Assembly (NCBI RefSeq): GCF_000192575.1
Contig: NZ_GL876925.1
Location: forward strand, 13,662-74,668
Direction of reading: 5' to 3'
DNA length: 61,007 bases
Source of the DNA: Novosphingobium nitrogenifigens DSM 19370
GTDB taxonomy: Bacteria; Pseudomonadota; Alphaproteobacteria; Sphingomonadales; Sphingomonadaceae
A model generated the notes under the pieces. That model saw only the letters and a list, made by a program, of their open reading frames with translations. It did no database searches and was not told the DNA's origin. A program made the position numbers and the translations under genes. This document shows positions 53,656-61,007 of the stretch, piece by piece (position 1 is the first letter of the stretch; every line of letters begins with the position of its first letter).

Positions 53656-55215
53656 ATGCCCCAGGACGCAGAGCACATCAAAGACCACTTCGAACTGTTT
53701 CGGGGTGAAGAATACAAGGACATGATCGCCAACAAGCGGGCGAATTTCGAAAACCGGCACCCCGAGGCCGAAGTCGAACGCGTCCGCGAATGGGCCAAGA
53801 CCGAGGAATACAAGGACCTCAATTTCAGCCGCGAGGCGCTGGTGGTCAATCCGGCCAAGGCGTGCCAGCCGCTGGGCGCGGTCTTCGTCGCGGTTGGGTT
53901 CGAAGGCACGATCCCCTTCGTCCACGGCTCGCAAGGGTGCGTCGCCTATTACCGCTCGCACTTCTCGCGCCATTTCAAGGAGCCGACGTCGTGCGTCAGT
54001 TCCTCGATGACCGAGGACGCGGCGGTGTTCGGCGGGCTCAACAACATGATCGACGGGCTCGCCAACACTTATTCGATGTACAAGCCCAAGATGATCGCGG
54101 TTTCGACCACCTGCATGGCCGAAGTGATCGGGGACGATCTCAACGCCTTTATCAAGACGGCGCGCGAGAAGGGATCGATCCCTGAGGATTTCGACGTTCC
54201 CTTTGCCCATACCCCGGCTTTCGTCGGCAGCCATATCACCGGCTATGACAATGCCATGAAGGGCGTCCTTGAATATTTCTGGGACGGCAAGGCAGGCACG
54301 ATCGAAAAGACCGTGCGTGTGCCCAATGCGAAGATCAACTTCCTCGGCGGCTTTGACGGCTATACCGTCGGCAACACGCGCGAAGTGAAGCGCATCTTCG
54401 ACATGATGAAAGTCGAATACACGATCCTGGGCGACAATTCCGACGTCTGGGACACGCCGACCGATGGCGAATTCCGCATGTACGACGGCGGTACCACGCT
54501 CGAGGAAGCGGGCCAGGCGGTTCATGCCAGGGCGACCATTTCGATGCAGGAATTCTGCACCGAAAAGACGCTGCCGTTCATTGCCGCGCACGGGCAGGAA
54601 ACCGTGGCGCTCAATCACCCGATCGGGGTCGAGGCGACCGACCGCTTCGTCATGGAAGTCGCGCGCCTTGCCGGGGTTGAGATCCCCGACGACCTCGCCA
54701 AGGAACGCGGGCGTCTGGTCGATGCCATCGCGGATTCCAACGCCCATATCCATGGCAAGAAGTTCGCGATCTATGGCGATCCCGACCTTTGCTATGGCCT
54801 GGCGCAGTTCGTGATGGAACTGGGCGGCGAGCCGGTCGTGGTGCTTTCGACCAACGGCAACAAGGCCTGGGCGGCCAAGATGCAGGACCTTTTCGACAGC
54901 TCGCCGTTCGGGGCGGGGTGCAAGGCCTATCCGGGCAAGGACCTGTGGCACATGCGCAGCCTGCTGTTCACCGAAAAGCCCGATTTCCTGATCGGGAACA
55001 CTTACGGCAAGTATCTCGAACGCGACACCGGCGTACCGCTGATCCGCGTCGGGTTCCCCATCTTCGATCGCCATCACAAGCACCGCTATCCGGTGTGGGG
55101 CTATCAGGGCGGGCTCAACGTGCTGGTGACCATTCTCGATCGCATTTTCGAGCACATGGACGCCAACACCAACGTGCCGTCCCAGACCGACTATTCCTAC
55201 GACATCATCCGCTGA
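53656..55215 (+). CDS. nifK: Nitrogenase molybdenum-iron protein beta chain NifK
   Basis: The 519-residue beta subunit has P-cluster cysteines in [30 protein letters not shown] and [13 protein letters not shown]. It has the C-terminal [21 protein letters not shown]. The length fits the long NifK of proteobacteria. The start at 53656 follows GGGAGG. It forms the MoFe tetramer with NifD. Confidence 0.98.
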   Translation: MPQDAEHIKDHFELFRGEEYKDMIANKRANFENRHPEAEVERVREWAKTEEYKDLNFSREALVVNPAKACQPLGAVFVAVGFEGTIPFVHGSQGCVAYYRSHFSRHFKEPTSCVSSSMTEDAAVFGGLNNMIDGLANTYSMYKPKMIAVSTTCMAEVIGDDLNAFIKTAREKGSIPEDFDVPFAHTPAFVGSHITGYDNAMKGVLEYFWDGKAGTIEKTVRVPNAKINFLGGFDGYTVGNTREVKRIFDMMKVEYTILGDNSDVWDTPTDGEFRMYDGGTTLEEAGQAVHARATISMQEFCTEKTLPFIAAHGQETVALNHPIGVEATDRFVMEVARLAGVEIPDDLAKERGRLVDAIADSNAHIHGKKFAIYGDPDLCYGLAQFVMELGGEPVVVLSTNGNKAWAAKMQDLFDSSPFGAGCKAYPGKDLWHMRSLLFTEKPDFLIGNTYGKYLERDTGVPLIRVGFPIFDRHHKHRYPVWGYQGGLNVLVTILDRIFEHMDANTNVPSQTDYSYDIIR

Positions 55216-55272
55216 TCGCGGAAAAGAGCAGCCCATGAACCGCGACCGGGTCCGTTTTCGGAGACAAGAGCG

Positions 55273-56712
55273 ATGAGCAGTCTGAACCAGACCGTACAGG
55301 ATGTCTTCAACGAACCCGGTTGCGACAAGAACCAGGCCAAGTCCGAGAAAGAGCGCAAGAAGGGCTGCACCAAGCAGTTGCAGCCCGGCGGCGCGGCGGG
55401 AGGCTGCGCGTTCGACGGCGCCAAGATCGCGTTGCAGCCGATCACCGACGTCGCCCATCTCGTCCACGGGCCGATCGCCTGCGAGGGGTCGAGCTGGGAC
55501 AATCGCGGCGCCAAGTCGTCGGGGTCCATGCTCTATCGCACCGGTTTCACCACCGACATGAACGAGAACGACATCGTCTTTGGCGGCGAAAAGCGGCTGT
55601 TCAAGGCGATGCGCGAGATCAAGGCGAAGTACGATCCGCCCGCGATCTTCGTCTACCAGACATGCGTGCCCGCAATGATCGGCGACGACATCGAGGCGGT
55701 GTGCAAGGCGGCGAGCGCAAAGCTCGGCACCCCGTGCATTCCGATCCTGTCGCCCGGTTTCGTGGGTCCGAAAAACCTCGGCAACAAGCTGGCGGGTGAG
55801 GCTCTGCTCAAGCATGTCATCGGCACGGTCGAGCCCGAGCAGACCACGCCCTATGACATCAACATCATCGGCGAATACAATCTGGCCGGGGAACTCTGGC
55901 AGGTAAAGCCGCTGCTGGACGAGCTTGGCATCCGCATCCTCTCCTGCATTTCGGGCGATGCGCGCTATCGCGAAGTGGCGTGGTCGCACCGCGCCCGCGC
56001 GGCGATGATGGTCTGTTCCAAGGCGATGATCAACGTCGCGCGCAAGATGGAGGAACGCTACGCCATCCCGTTCTTCGAGGGGTCGTTCTACGGCATCGGC
56101 GACATGTCGGACTCCTTGCGCCAGATCGCCCGGCTGCTGATCGAGCGGGGGGCCGATCCCGAATTGTCCGACCGCACCGAAGCGGTGATCGCGCGCGAGG
56201 AAGCCCGCGCCTGGGCCGCGATCGAACCCTATCGCCGCCGCCTTGGCGGAAAACGCGTCCTGCTCATCACCGGGGGCGTCAAGAGCTGGTCGGTGGTCTC
56301 CGCCCTGCAGGAAGCGGGGATGGAAGTGGTCGGCACTTCGGTCAAGAAATCGACCGACGAGGACAAGGACAAGATCAAGGAGATCATGGGCGCCGACGCG
56401 CACATGATCGACGACATGCCCCCGCGCGAGATGTACCGGATGCTCAAGGGGTCCGAAGCGGACATCATGCTGTCGGGCGGGCGGTCGCAGTTCGTCGCAT
56501 TGAAAGCGACGATGCCGTGGATGGACATCAACCAGGAACGGCACGAGGCCTTTGCCGGGTATCACGGCATGGTCGCGATGGTGCGCGAAATCGACCGCAC
56601 TTTGTCGAACCCGATGTGGGAACAGGTGCGCGCGCCCGCGCCATGGGACGAGGACGCGCCCGACTGGCAAAGCCTTGCCCTTGCCGAAGCGCCTTCGTCG
56701 GAGGCGGCGTGA
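55273..56712 (+). CDS. nifE: FeMo-cofactor scaffold subunit NifE
   Basis: The 479-residue NifE resembles NifD and forms, with NifN, the scaffold on which NifB-co matures to FeMo-co. It has [38 protein letters not shown] and [12 protein letters not shown]. It ends by a one-base overlap with nifN. Confidence 0.96.
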   Translation: MSSLNQTVQDVFNEPGCDKNQAKSEKERKKGCTKQLQPGGAAGGCAFDGAKIALQPITDVAHLVHGPIACEGSSWDNRGAKSSGSMLYRTGFTTDMNENDIVFGGEKRLFKAMREIKAKYDPPAIFVYQTCVPAMIGDDIEAVCKAASAKLGTPCIPILSPGFVGPKNLGNKLAGEALLKHVIGTVEPEQTTPYDINIIGEYNLAGELWQVKPLLDELGIRILSCISGDARYREVAWSHRARAAMMVCSKAMINVARKMEERYAIPFFEGSFYGIGDMSDSLRQIARLLIERGADPELSDRTEAVIAREEARAWAAIEPYRRRLGGKRVLLITGGVKSWSVVSALQEAGMEVVGTSVKKSTDEDKDKIKEIMGADAHMIDDMPPREMYRMLKGSEADIMLSGGRSQFVALKATMPWMDINQERHEAFAGYHGMVAMVREIDRTLSNPMWEQVRAPAPWDEDAPDWQSLALAEAPSSEAA

Positions 56713-58106
56713 TGGCGCGGGTCGAACGCTCGGGCAAGGCCTGCACGGTCAATCCGCTCAAGATGAGCCAGCCGATCGGGGGCGCGCTCGCGTTCATGGG
56801 GCTGCGCGGCACGATGCCGCTGCTGCACGGATCGCAGGGGTGCACTTCGTTCGGGCTGGTCCTGTTCGTCCGCCATTTCCGCGAGGCGATCCCGTTGCAG
56901 ACCACCGCCATGAGCGAAGTGGCGACCGTTCTGGGCGGGTTCGACAATGTCGAGCAGGCCGTGCTCAATATTGCCAAGCGGACCAGGCCCGAGCTGATCG
57001 GGATCTGTTCGACCGGGGTGACGGAGATCAAGGGCGACGATCTCGACGGCTTCGTCCGCCAGATCCGCGCGCGTCATCCCGAGCTGGCGTCGATCGCGAT
57101 CGTGCCCTGTTCGACGCCCGACTTCGCGGGCGCGTTTCAGGACGGCTGGGCCCGCGCGGTCGAGGCGATGGTTGAACATCTCGTCGATGCGGTCGAGCCG
57201 GGGGTAACGCCGATACGCGATCCCGCGCGGGTCAATGTCCTGCCCGGATGTCACATGACGCCCGGTGACATCGACGAATTGCGCGACCTGTTCGAGGCAT
57301 TCGGGCTGGTGCCGACGTTCCTGCCCGATCTTTCCGGCTCGCTCGACGGGCATATCCCGCAGGATTTTACCCCGACCACGCTGGGCGGGACATCGGTCGG
57401 CGACGTGCGCGCGATGGGCATGGCCGCCCATACCATCGCCATCGGCGAACAGATGCGCCCGGCGGCCGAGGCGCTGATGCGCCGGACCGGGGTGCCCTAT
57501 CGCCTGTTCGAACGGCTGACCGGGCTTGCCCCCTGCGACGTGCTGATGGGCTATCTGTCGCGGATTTCCGGGCGGCCGGTGCCGCTGCGCTACCGGCGTC
57601 AGCGCGGGCAATTGATCGATGCCATGCTCGACGGGCATTTCCACATCGGCGGGCGGCGTATCGCGGTCGCGGCCGAACCCGACCTGCTTTATGCGCTGAC
57701 GACGTTCCTGCACGAAATGGGCGGCGAGATCGTCAGCGCGGTGTCCTCGACCGCAAGCCCGCTCCATGCCGAAGTGCCCGCCGCCAAAGTCGTGATCGGC
57801 GATCTGGAAGACATGGAGGACGAGGCGCGGGAAGGACATGCGCAGATCCTCGTCACGCACAGCCACGGGCGGCAGGCGGCCGAGCGGCTGGGTCTTCCCC
57901 ATTTCCGCATCGGCTTGCCGCTGTTCGACACACTGGGCGCGGGGCACCTCGTCAGCGTCGGGTACAAGGGCACGCGCGACCTTATTTTCGCGATCGGCAA
58001 CATGCTGATGCACGCCCGCCACGAGGCAGGCGCCGACGACTGGCGCGATGCCTGGGCCGATGATTCCACCAGCACGCACACCACCATCAGGGAGGCAGCG
58101 GAATGA
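56712..58106 (+). CDS. nifN: FeMo-cofactor scaffold subunit NifN
   Basis: The 464-residue NifN resembles NifK: CTVNPLKMSQPIGGALAFMGL, LLHGSQGCTSFGLVLFVRHFREAIPLQTTAMSE and GICSTGVTEIKGDD. It lacks the full set of P-cluster cysteines, as expected. The start ATG overlaps the nifE stop, and nifX overlaps its end by 4 bp. Confidence 0.96.
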   Translation: MARVERSGKACTVNPLKMSQPIGGALAFMGLRGTMPLLHGSQGCTSFGLVLFVRHFREAIPLQTTAMSEVATVLGGFDNVEQAVLNIAKRTRPELIGICSTGVTEIKGDDLDGFVRQIRARHPELASIAIVPCSTPDFAGAFQDGWARAVEAMVEHLVDAVEPGVTPIRDPARVNVLPGCHMTPGDIDELRDLFEAFGLVPTFLPDLSGSLDGHIPQDFTPTTLGGTSVGDVRAMGMAAHTIAIGEQMRPAAEALMRRTGVPYRLFERLTGLAPCDVLMGYLSRISGRPVPLRYRRQRGQLIDAMLDGHFHIGGRRIAVAAEPDLLYALTTFLHEMGGEIVSAVSSTASPLHAEVPAAKVVIGDLEDMEDEAREGHAQILVTHSHGRQAAERLGLPHFRIGLPLFDTLGAGHLVSVGYKGTRDLIFAIGNMLMHARHEAGADDWRDAWADDSTSTHTTIREAAE

Positions 58107-58507
58107 AAGTAGCCTTTGCCACACAGGATCTCCAACGGATCGACGCCCATTTCGGCTGGGCCCGCAATCTGGCGATCTATGACCTGACTGCCGAAGGATG
58201 GGCGCTCGACCGGGTGGTGGAGTTCTCCGGCGAGCTCAACGAGGACGGCAACGAGGACAAGCTCGCGCCCAAGCTGGAAGCACTGGCAGGCGTGTCGATC
58301 CTGGTCGTTGCGGCGATCGGCGGATCGGGCGCGGCGCGGGTGGTGGCACAGAACATCCACCCGATGAAAGTCGCCGAGCCCGAACCGATCGAGGCCATGC
58401 TCGGCCGCCTGCAGGACGTGCTCAAGGGCACGCCGCCGCCGTGGCTGCGCAAGATCATGAGCAAGTCCGGCGAGCGCAGTTTCGATTTCGAGGAAGAGGA
58501 AGCCTGA
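58103..58507 (+). CDS. nifX: FeMo-cofactor carrier NifX
   Basis: The 134-residue NifX binds NifB-co and VK-cluster and shuttles them to NifEN. It has [28 protein letters not shown], the [23 protein letters not shown] core and [20 protein letters not shown] at the end. It overlaps nifN (ATGA). Confidence 0.95.
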   Translation: MKVAFATQDLQRIDAHFGWARNLAIYDLTAEGWALDRVVEFSGELNEDGNEDKLAPKLEALAGVSILVVAAIGGSGAARVVAQNIHPMKVAEPEPIEAMLGRLQDVLKGTPPPWLRKIMSKSGERSFDFEEEEA

Positions 58508-58509
58508 CC

Positions 58510-58965
58510 ATGGAAGCGACTGCAACCCTGCCCGTGATCGAGGGCTTTGCCGCCGATCTCGTCCGCCAGATCCGTGCGCAGGACACCCACGGATCGTGGG
58601 ACCGCAAGAGCGATCTGGACCTGATCGAACCGTTCATCGTCGACAAGGACAAGCGCCGGGCCATTCCGATCATCGGCGATCCCGATCCCGACACGATCTG
58701 GCGGCTGGAACTGTTCTATGGCGCGCTGTGCCTGACGATCGAACGGCGCTGCGGACGGATGGTCAGCCCGTTGATGAAGCTCAGTCATGAAGGCTTTGGC
58801 CGCATGGTGCTCGCCTGCGGGCGCCTGATCGTGGTCAACAAGGCGCTGCGCGACGTTCATCGCTTCGGCTTCGACAGCCTCGAAAAGCTCAATGCCGAGG
58901 CCGAGAAGCTGATCGCGCAGGCGATCGCGATGATCGAGCAGTTCCCCGCCGTTGCGGATTACTGA
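58510..58965 (+). CDS. NifX-associated protein (DUF269)
   Basis: The 151-residue protein is a DUF269 member, which regularly follows nif[45 protein letters not shown] and [33 protein letters not shown]. Its role is not settled, but linkage suggests cofactor handling. ATG 58510 lies two bases after nifX. Confidence 0.93.
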   Translation: MEATATLPVIEGFAADLVRQIRAQDTHGSWDRKSDLDLIEPFIVDKDKRRAIPIIGDPDPDTIWRLELFYGALCLTIERRCGRMVSPLMKLSHEGFGRMVLACGRLIVVNKALRDVHRFGFDSLEKLNAEAEKLIAQAIAMIEQFPAVADY

Positions 58966-58978
58966 GGGAGGCAAGGCG

Positions 58979-59182
58979 ATGGTCGATGTCGATACGCTCA
59001 AGGCCGAAGTGAAAAAGCTGTCGGCCAAGGCAATGCAGGCCAAGATGGACTTGCACGACTTGTCCGAGGACTTGCCCGTCGGGGTCGAGAAAGTGCCGGT
59101 CGTGGCGCAGCGCGTGGTGGAAACCTACGCCGCGCTGGCCGAGGCGCGGGCGGCGATCAAGGCTTTGGAGGAAAAGGCGTGA
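58979..59182 (+). CDS. CCE_0567-type small nif protein
   Basis: The 67-residue helical protein (VDTLKAEVKKLSAKAMQAKMDLHDLSEDLP...) belongs to the small family placed between DUF269 and fdxB in many diazotrophs; a cyanobacterial member forms an antiparallel helical hairpin. It may bind a metal or a partner. The RBS is GGGAGG. It overlaps the fdxB gene by 4 bp. Confidence 0.88.
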   Translation: MVDVDTLKAEVKKLSAKAMQAKMDLHDLSEDLPVGVEKVPVVAQRVVETYAALAEARAAIKALEEKA

Positions 59183-59463
59183 CCGGGATGCTGACGCGCG
59201 GCGGGCGCGCCTGGACCCCGGAATACCTTCTCGCCATCAATCCGGAACTGTGCATCGGCTGCGGGCGCTGCTTCAAGGTCTGCGGGCGGGGCGTCATGGG
59301 TCTCCACGGCCTTACCGAAGACGGCGCGCTGGTCGATGACGACGACGATGACGACGAAATCGTCAAGCGGGTCATGGCGCTCGACGACGCGGCGGCCTGC
59401 ATCGGTTGCGGCGCCTGTGCGCGGGTCTGCCCGACCAGTTGCCAGACGCACGGGGAGGCGTGA
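59179..59463 (+). CDS. fdxB: nif-specific ferredoxin III (FdxB)
   Basis: The 94-residue ferredoxin has CIGCGRCFKVCGRGVM and CIGCGACARVCP. Between them lies an acidic run of Asp residues (positions about 53-60), unusually long even for this family. FdxB proteins serve electron transfer in nif maturation. It starts with GTG 59179 overlapping the previous stop, or with ATG 59188. Confidence 0.93.
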   Translation: MTGMLTRGGRAWTPEYLLAINPELCIGCGRCFKVCGRGVMGLHGLTEDGALVDDDDDDDEIVKRVMALDDAAACIGCGACARVCPTSCQTHGEA

Positions 59464-59468
59464 CGGCG

Positions 59469-60104
59469 ATGCGGGCGGGGCTGCTTTACGACGCCCTGAC
59501 CGATGCGGCGGCGGCGGTGGGCAGCGATCCCTTCGATGCGCACGTGGCGGCCGCCGTGCTGGCGCTGGCCGCCGGGGAAGCCGAGCGCGAAGGCGTGGAC
59601 CTTGCCGAACGCAGCGGCCTTGACGGCGCCGACCATGCCGCCCTCGCGCGGTGCCTTTTTGGCGGGTTCGGCCTTGCCGGGGCGGGGGGCGCGGTTCTGG
59701 CGGTGGGAGTGCAGGAACAGACCCTGCGCGACATCCTGTGGATGAACAGCAGCGGCGCCACCCGGTTCGAGGCCCTGCTCGCGCGGATGATCGCCCGGCG
59801 CGCCATGCGGCCCCACCATTTGTGGCAGGACTTGGGGCTCGGCAACCGCGCGGAGCTCAGTGAAGTGATGCGCCGCCATTTTCCGCGCCTTGCCCGCCGC
59901 AACGAACAGGACATGAAATGGAAGAAGTTCTTCTATCGCATGATGTGTTCGGACGAGGGCTTTACCCTGTGCGCGGCGCCCGTTTGCAGCGAATGCGACG
60001 ACTTCGACCAGTGTTTCGGTAGCGAGGACGGGGAAGCCCTGCTGGCCCGGATGGCCCATGCCCGTCCCGCATTCGCGCCCGTGGCGCAAGGAGGCATGGC
60101 ATGA
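59469..60104 (+). CDS. nifQ: Molybdenum donor protein NifQ
   Basis: The 211-residue NifQ has the family's C-terminal cysteine motif Cx4CxxCx5C (CAAPVCSECDDFDQC), which binds the [Mo-3Fe-4S] cluster from which Mo passes to NifEN. HHLWQDLGLGNRAELSEVMRRHFP and RRNEQDMKWKKFFYRMMC are also typical. It follows fdxB directly and overlaps the haemoglobin gene by 4 bp. Confidence 0.95.
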   Translation: MRAGLLYDALTDAAAAVGSDPFDAHVAAAVLALAAGEAEREGVDLAERSGLDGADHAALARCLFGGFGLAGAGGAVLAVGVQEQTLRDILWMNSSGATRFEALLARMIARRAMRPHHLWQDLGLGNRAELSEVMRRHFPRLARRNEQDMKWKKFFYRMMCSDEGFTLCAAPVCSECDDFDQCFGSEDGEALLARMAHARPAFAPVAQGGMA

Positions 60105-60538
60105 ACGACCCGATCTGTTCCTCGCCCCCCGACGAGGGCGCGATTCCTCCTGAACCTGCCGTCGACGCGGCGGCCGAGGCGCAGATCGTGGCGATGGTGC
60201 ACCGGTTCTATGACCTGTGCCTTGCCGACGATCTGCTCGGGCCGATGTTCCGCGCCGAAATTCCCGAGCTTGAACCCCACATGGCGATCGTTGCCGATTT
60301 CTGGAGCCATGCCTTGCTCGGGACGCAGCGCTACCAGCGCGGCACGCCTTATTCGCATCACACCCATTTGCGGGTGGAGGAAGCGCATTTCGATCGCTGG
60401 ATGGCGTTCTTTTCGCAAGCGGTAGGCGAAGTGCTGCCCCCCGATCTTGCCGACAAGGCGATGAAGCGCGCGGCGCACATGACGATCAGCTTCCGCATGG
60501 GGCTCCTGCCGCTTCCCGAACCGGGGGCACGGACATGA
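60101..60538 (+). CDS. Group III truncated haemoglobin
   Basis: The 145-residue truncated globin has the trHb3 pattern: MVHRFYDLCLADDLLGPMF, FWSHALLGTQRYQRGTPYSHHTHL with the heme-binding His region, and HFDRWMAFF. An N-terminal extension of about 25 residues is low-complexity. In the nif operon it most likely binds oxygen or detoxifies NO to protect nitrogenase. It overlaps nifQ and the Rieske gene. Confidence 0.9.
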   Translation: MNDPICSSPPDEGAIPPEPAVDAAAEAQIVAMVHRFYDLCLADDLLGPMFRAEIPELEPHMAIVADFWSHALLGTQRYQRGTPYSHHTHLRVEEAHFDRWMAFFSQAVGEVLPPDLADKAMKRAAHMTISFRMGLLPLPEPGART

Positions 60539-60948
60539 CGAGCCCGGACATGACGAGCACGGGGACCCCGGCGATCTATGCCGTTTGCGCGCTGGACGAC
60601 ATCCCCAACCGCCGTGCGCGCGCATTCGTGCTCGCCCGGCCCGGCGCCGACGGTGCGCCGCAAGTCTGGCCCATTTTCATCCTGCGCTGGGGCAAGCACG
60701 TCCGCGCCTATGAAAACCGCTGCCCGCATCAGGGCGTCCACCTCGACTGGGAACGCGGTGAATTCCTCGACGGCGAGGGCATGCGCATCCAGTGCGGCAA
60801 GCACGGCGCGCTGTTCGACATGGGCACCGGCCTGTGCGTCGAGGGGCCCTGCCGGGGCGAGGGCCTGTCCCCGATCGAGGTCGTGATCGACGAAGGCGAG
60901 ATCTGCCTTGTCGGCGTGGACCTGATCGAGGACGGGCTGGGGGCCTAG
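60535..60948 (+). CDS. Rieske [2Fe-2S] protein of the nif operon
   Basis: The 137-residue protein has a Rieske centre with CPHQGVHLDW and, 20 residues on, CGKHGALFDMGTG (CxH and CxxH ligands). It has no membrane anchor or oxygenase partner, so it is a soluble ferredoxin-like Rieske protein. It is last in the nifHDKENX operon and coupled by a 4-bp overlap to the haemoglobin; an electron-transfer role with that globin is plausible but not shown. Confidence 0.88.
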   Translation: MTSPDMTSTGTPAIYAVCALDDIPNRRARAFVLARPGADGAPQVWPIFILRWGKHVRAYENRCPHQGVHLDWERGEFLDGEGMRIQCGKHGALFDMGTGLCVEGPCRGEGLSPIEVVIDEGEICLVGVDLIEDGLGA

Positions 60949-60949
60949 A

Positions 60950-60993
60950 GCGTTTTCGAACCAGATGGAATCATCTGGTGGCTTGGAAAACGC
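60950..60993. repeat. Palindromic element after the last nif gene
   Basis: Nested arms GCGTTTTC (60950-60957) / GAAAACGC (60986-60993) and CCAGATG (60961-60967) / CATCTGG (60972-60978) form an imperfect stem-loop with loop GAAT. It starts one base after the Rieske stop. It resembles dispersed REP-like palindromes of alphaproteobacteria and may also end transcription. Confidence 0.55.
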
Positions 60994-61007
60994 GGCAAAA
61001 CAAGAAT

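Noticed and set aside
52094..55215. Possible alternative (V or Fe-only) nitrogenase
   Set aside because: NifD and NifK are of the Mo type in length and ligand context, no delta-subunit gene lies between them, and nifEN/nifQ follow.
53473..56670. 1065-codon open frame on the minus strand
   Set aside because: It is antisense to nifK and nifE; the translated sequence has no conserved motif.
60950..61007. CRISPR repeat
   Set aside because: There is a single copy without spacer-repeat periodicity; no cas gene is in the window.

Overview
The window is high-GC DNA from an alphaproteobacterium, most likely a diazotrophic sphingomonad of the Novosphingobium type. This is inferred from the number of TonB-dependent receptors, the SapC / flavin-halogenase / cupin sugar locus and the style of the nif genes; the species cannot be fixed from this stretch. 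I see no rRNA, tRNA or CRISPR array.

Region by region. (1) 45-2669: an arsenic-type locus with arsR and arsH facing a permease and a small thioredoxin-like protein across one ArsR-like palindrome. (2) 2709-3638: a lone short-chain dehydrogenase. (3) 3800-7476: a two-gene nuclease plus SMC/Rad50-like ATPase defence module of Lamassu / ABC-three-component type. Its ATPase gene is split by an 848-bp IS5-family element; removing the element and one 4-bp target copy restores one frame of 569 codons. (4) 7717-11681: a LysR regulator divergent from an amaA-amaB-like pair for L-pipecolate/lysine breakdown. (5) 11805-14086: a MASE1 sensor kinase and FixJ-type regulator, followed by a YaiI-family gene, a small protein and a fatty-acid desaturase. 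(6) 16236-23580: a TonB receptor, a nuclease-helicase (DUF2075) and a MalT-like LuxR regulator. (7) 23615-28381: a second TonB receptor followed by modABC, preceded by a NifA-type upstream activator site and a -24/-12 promoter. (8) 28235-41122: a sugar-uptake locus (FucP-like permease, halogenase, SapC, cupin, large TonB receptor, GH3 glucosidase, LacI regulator, second permease) with twin LacI-type operators. (9) 41168-60948: a nif island.

The nif island has three NifA/sigma-54 promoters. The first drives fdxN, a 4Fe-4S leucine-rich-repeat protein, nifT and a SIR2-like gene. The second drives nifB, fdxN, a helical-repeat protein, two nifZ-type genes, two small unknowns, a DegT-fold protein, a 2Fe-2S ferredoxin, BolA, a CGFS glutaredoxin and a double-TOBE molybdate-binding protein. 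The third drives nifHDKENX, a DUF269 gene, a CCE_0567-type gene, fdxB, nifQ, a truncated haemoglobin and a Rieske protein. nifA, nifUSV, fix and rpoN genes are not in this window and must lie elsewhere.

How it works together: nifHDK encode the Mo-nitrogenase, and nifB, nifE, nifN, nifX and nifQ build its cofactor. Ferredoxins, BolA and the glutaredoxin serve electron and Fe-S supply, and the haemoglobin and Rieske protein probably deal with oxygen, NO or redox balance. The TonB-receptor-modABC operon with NifA/sigma-54 signals is best read as a molybdenum acquisition arm of the same regulon, reaching from the outer membrane to the cytoplasm. Within the island, two proteins have lost the residue that defines their family's chemistry: a DegT protein without its PLP lysine and a receiver domain without its phospho-aspartate. 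These and the receptor-mod operon are the most interesting leads.
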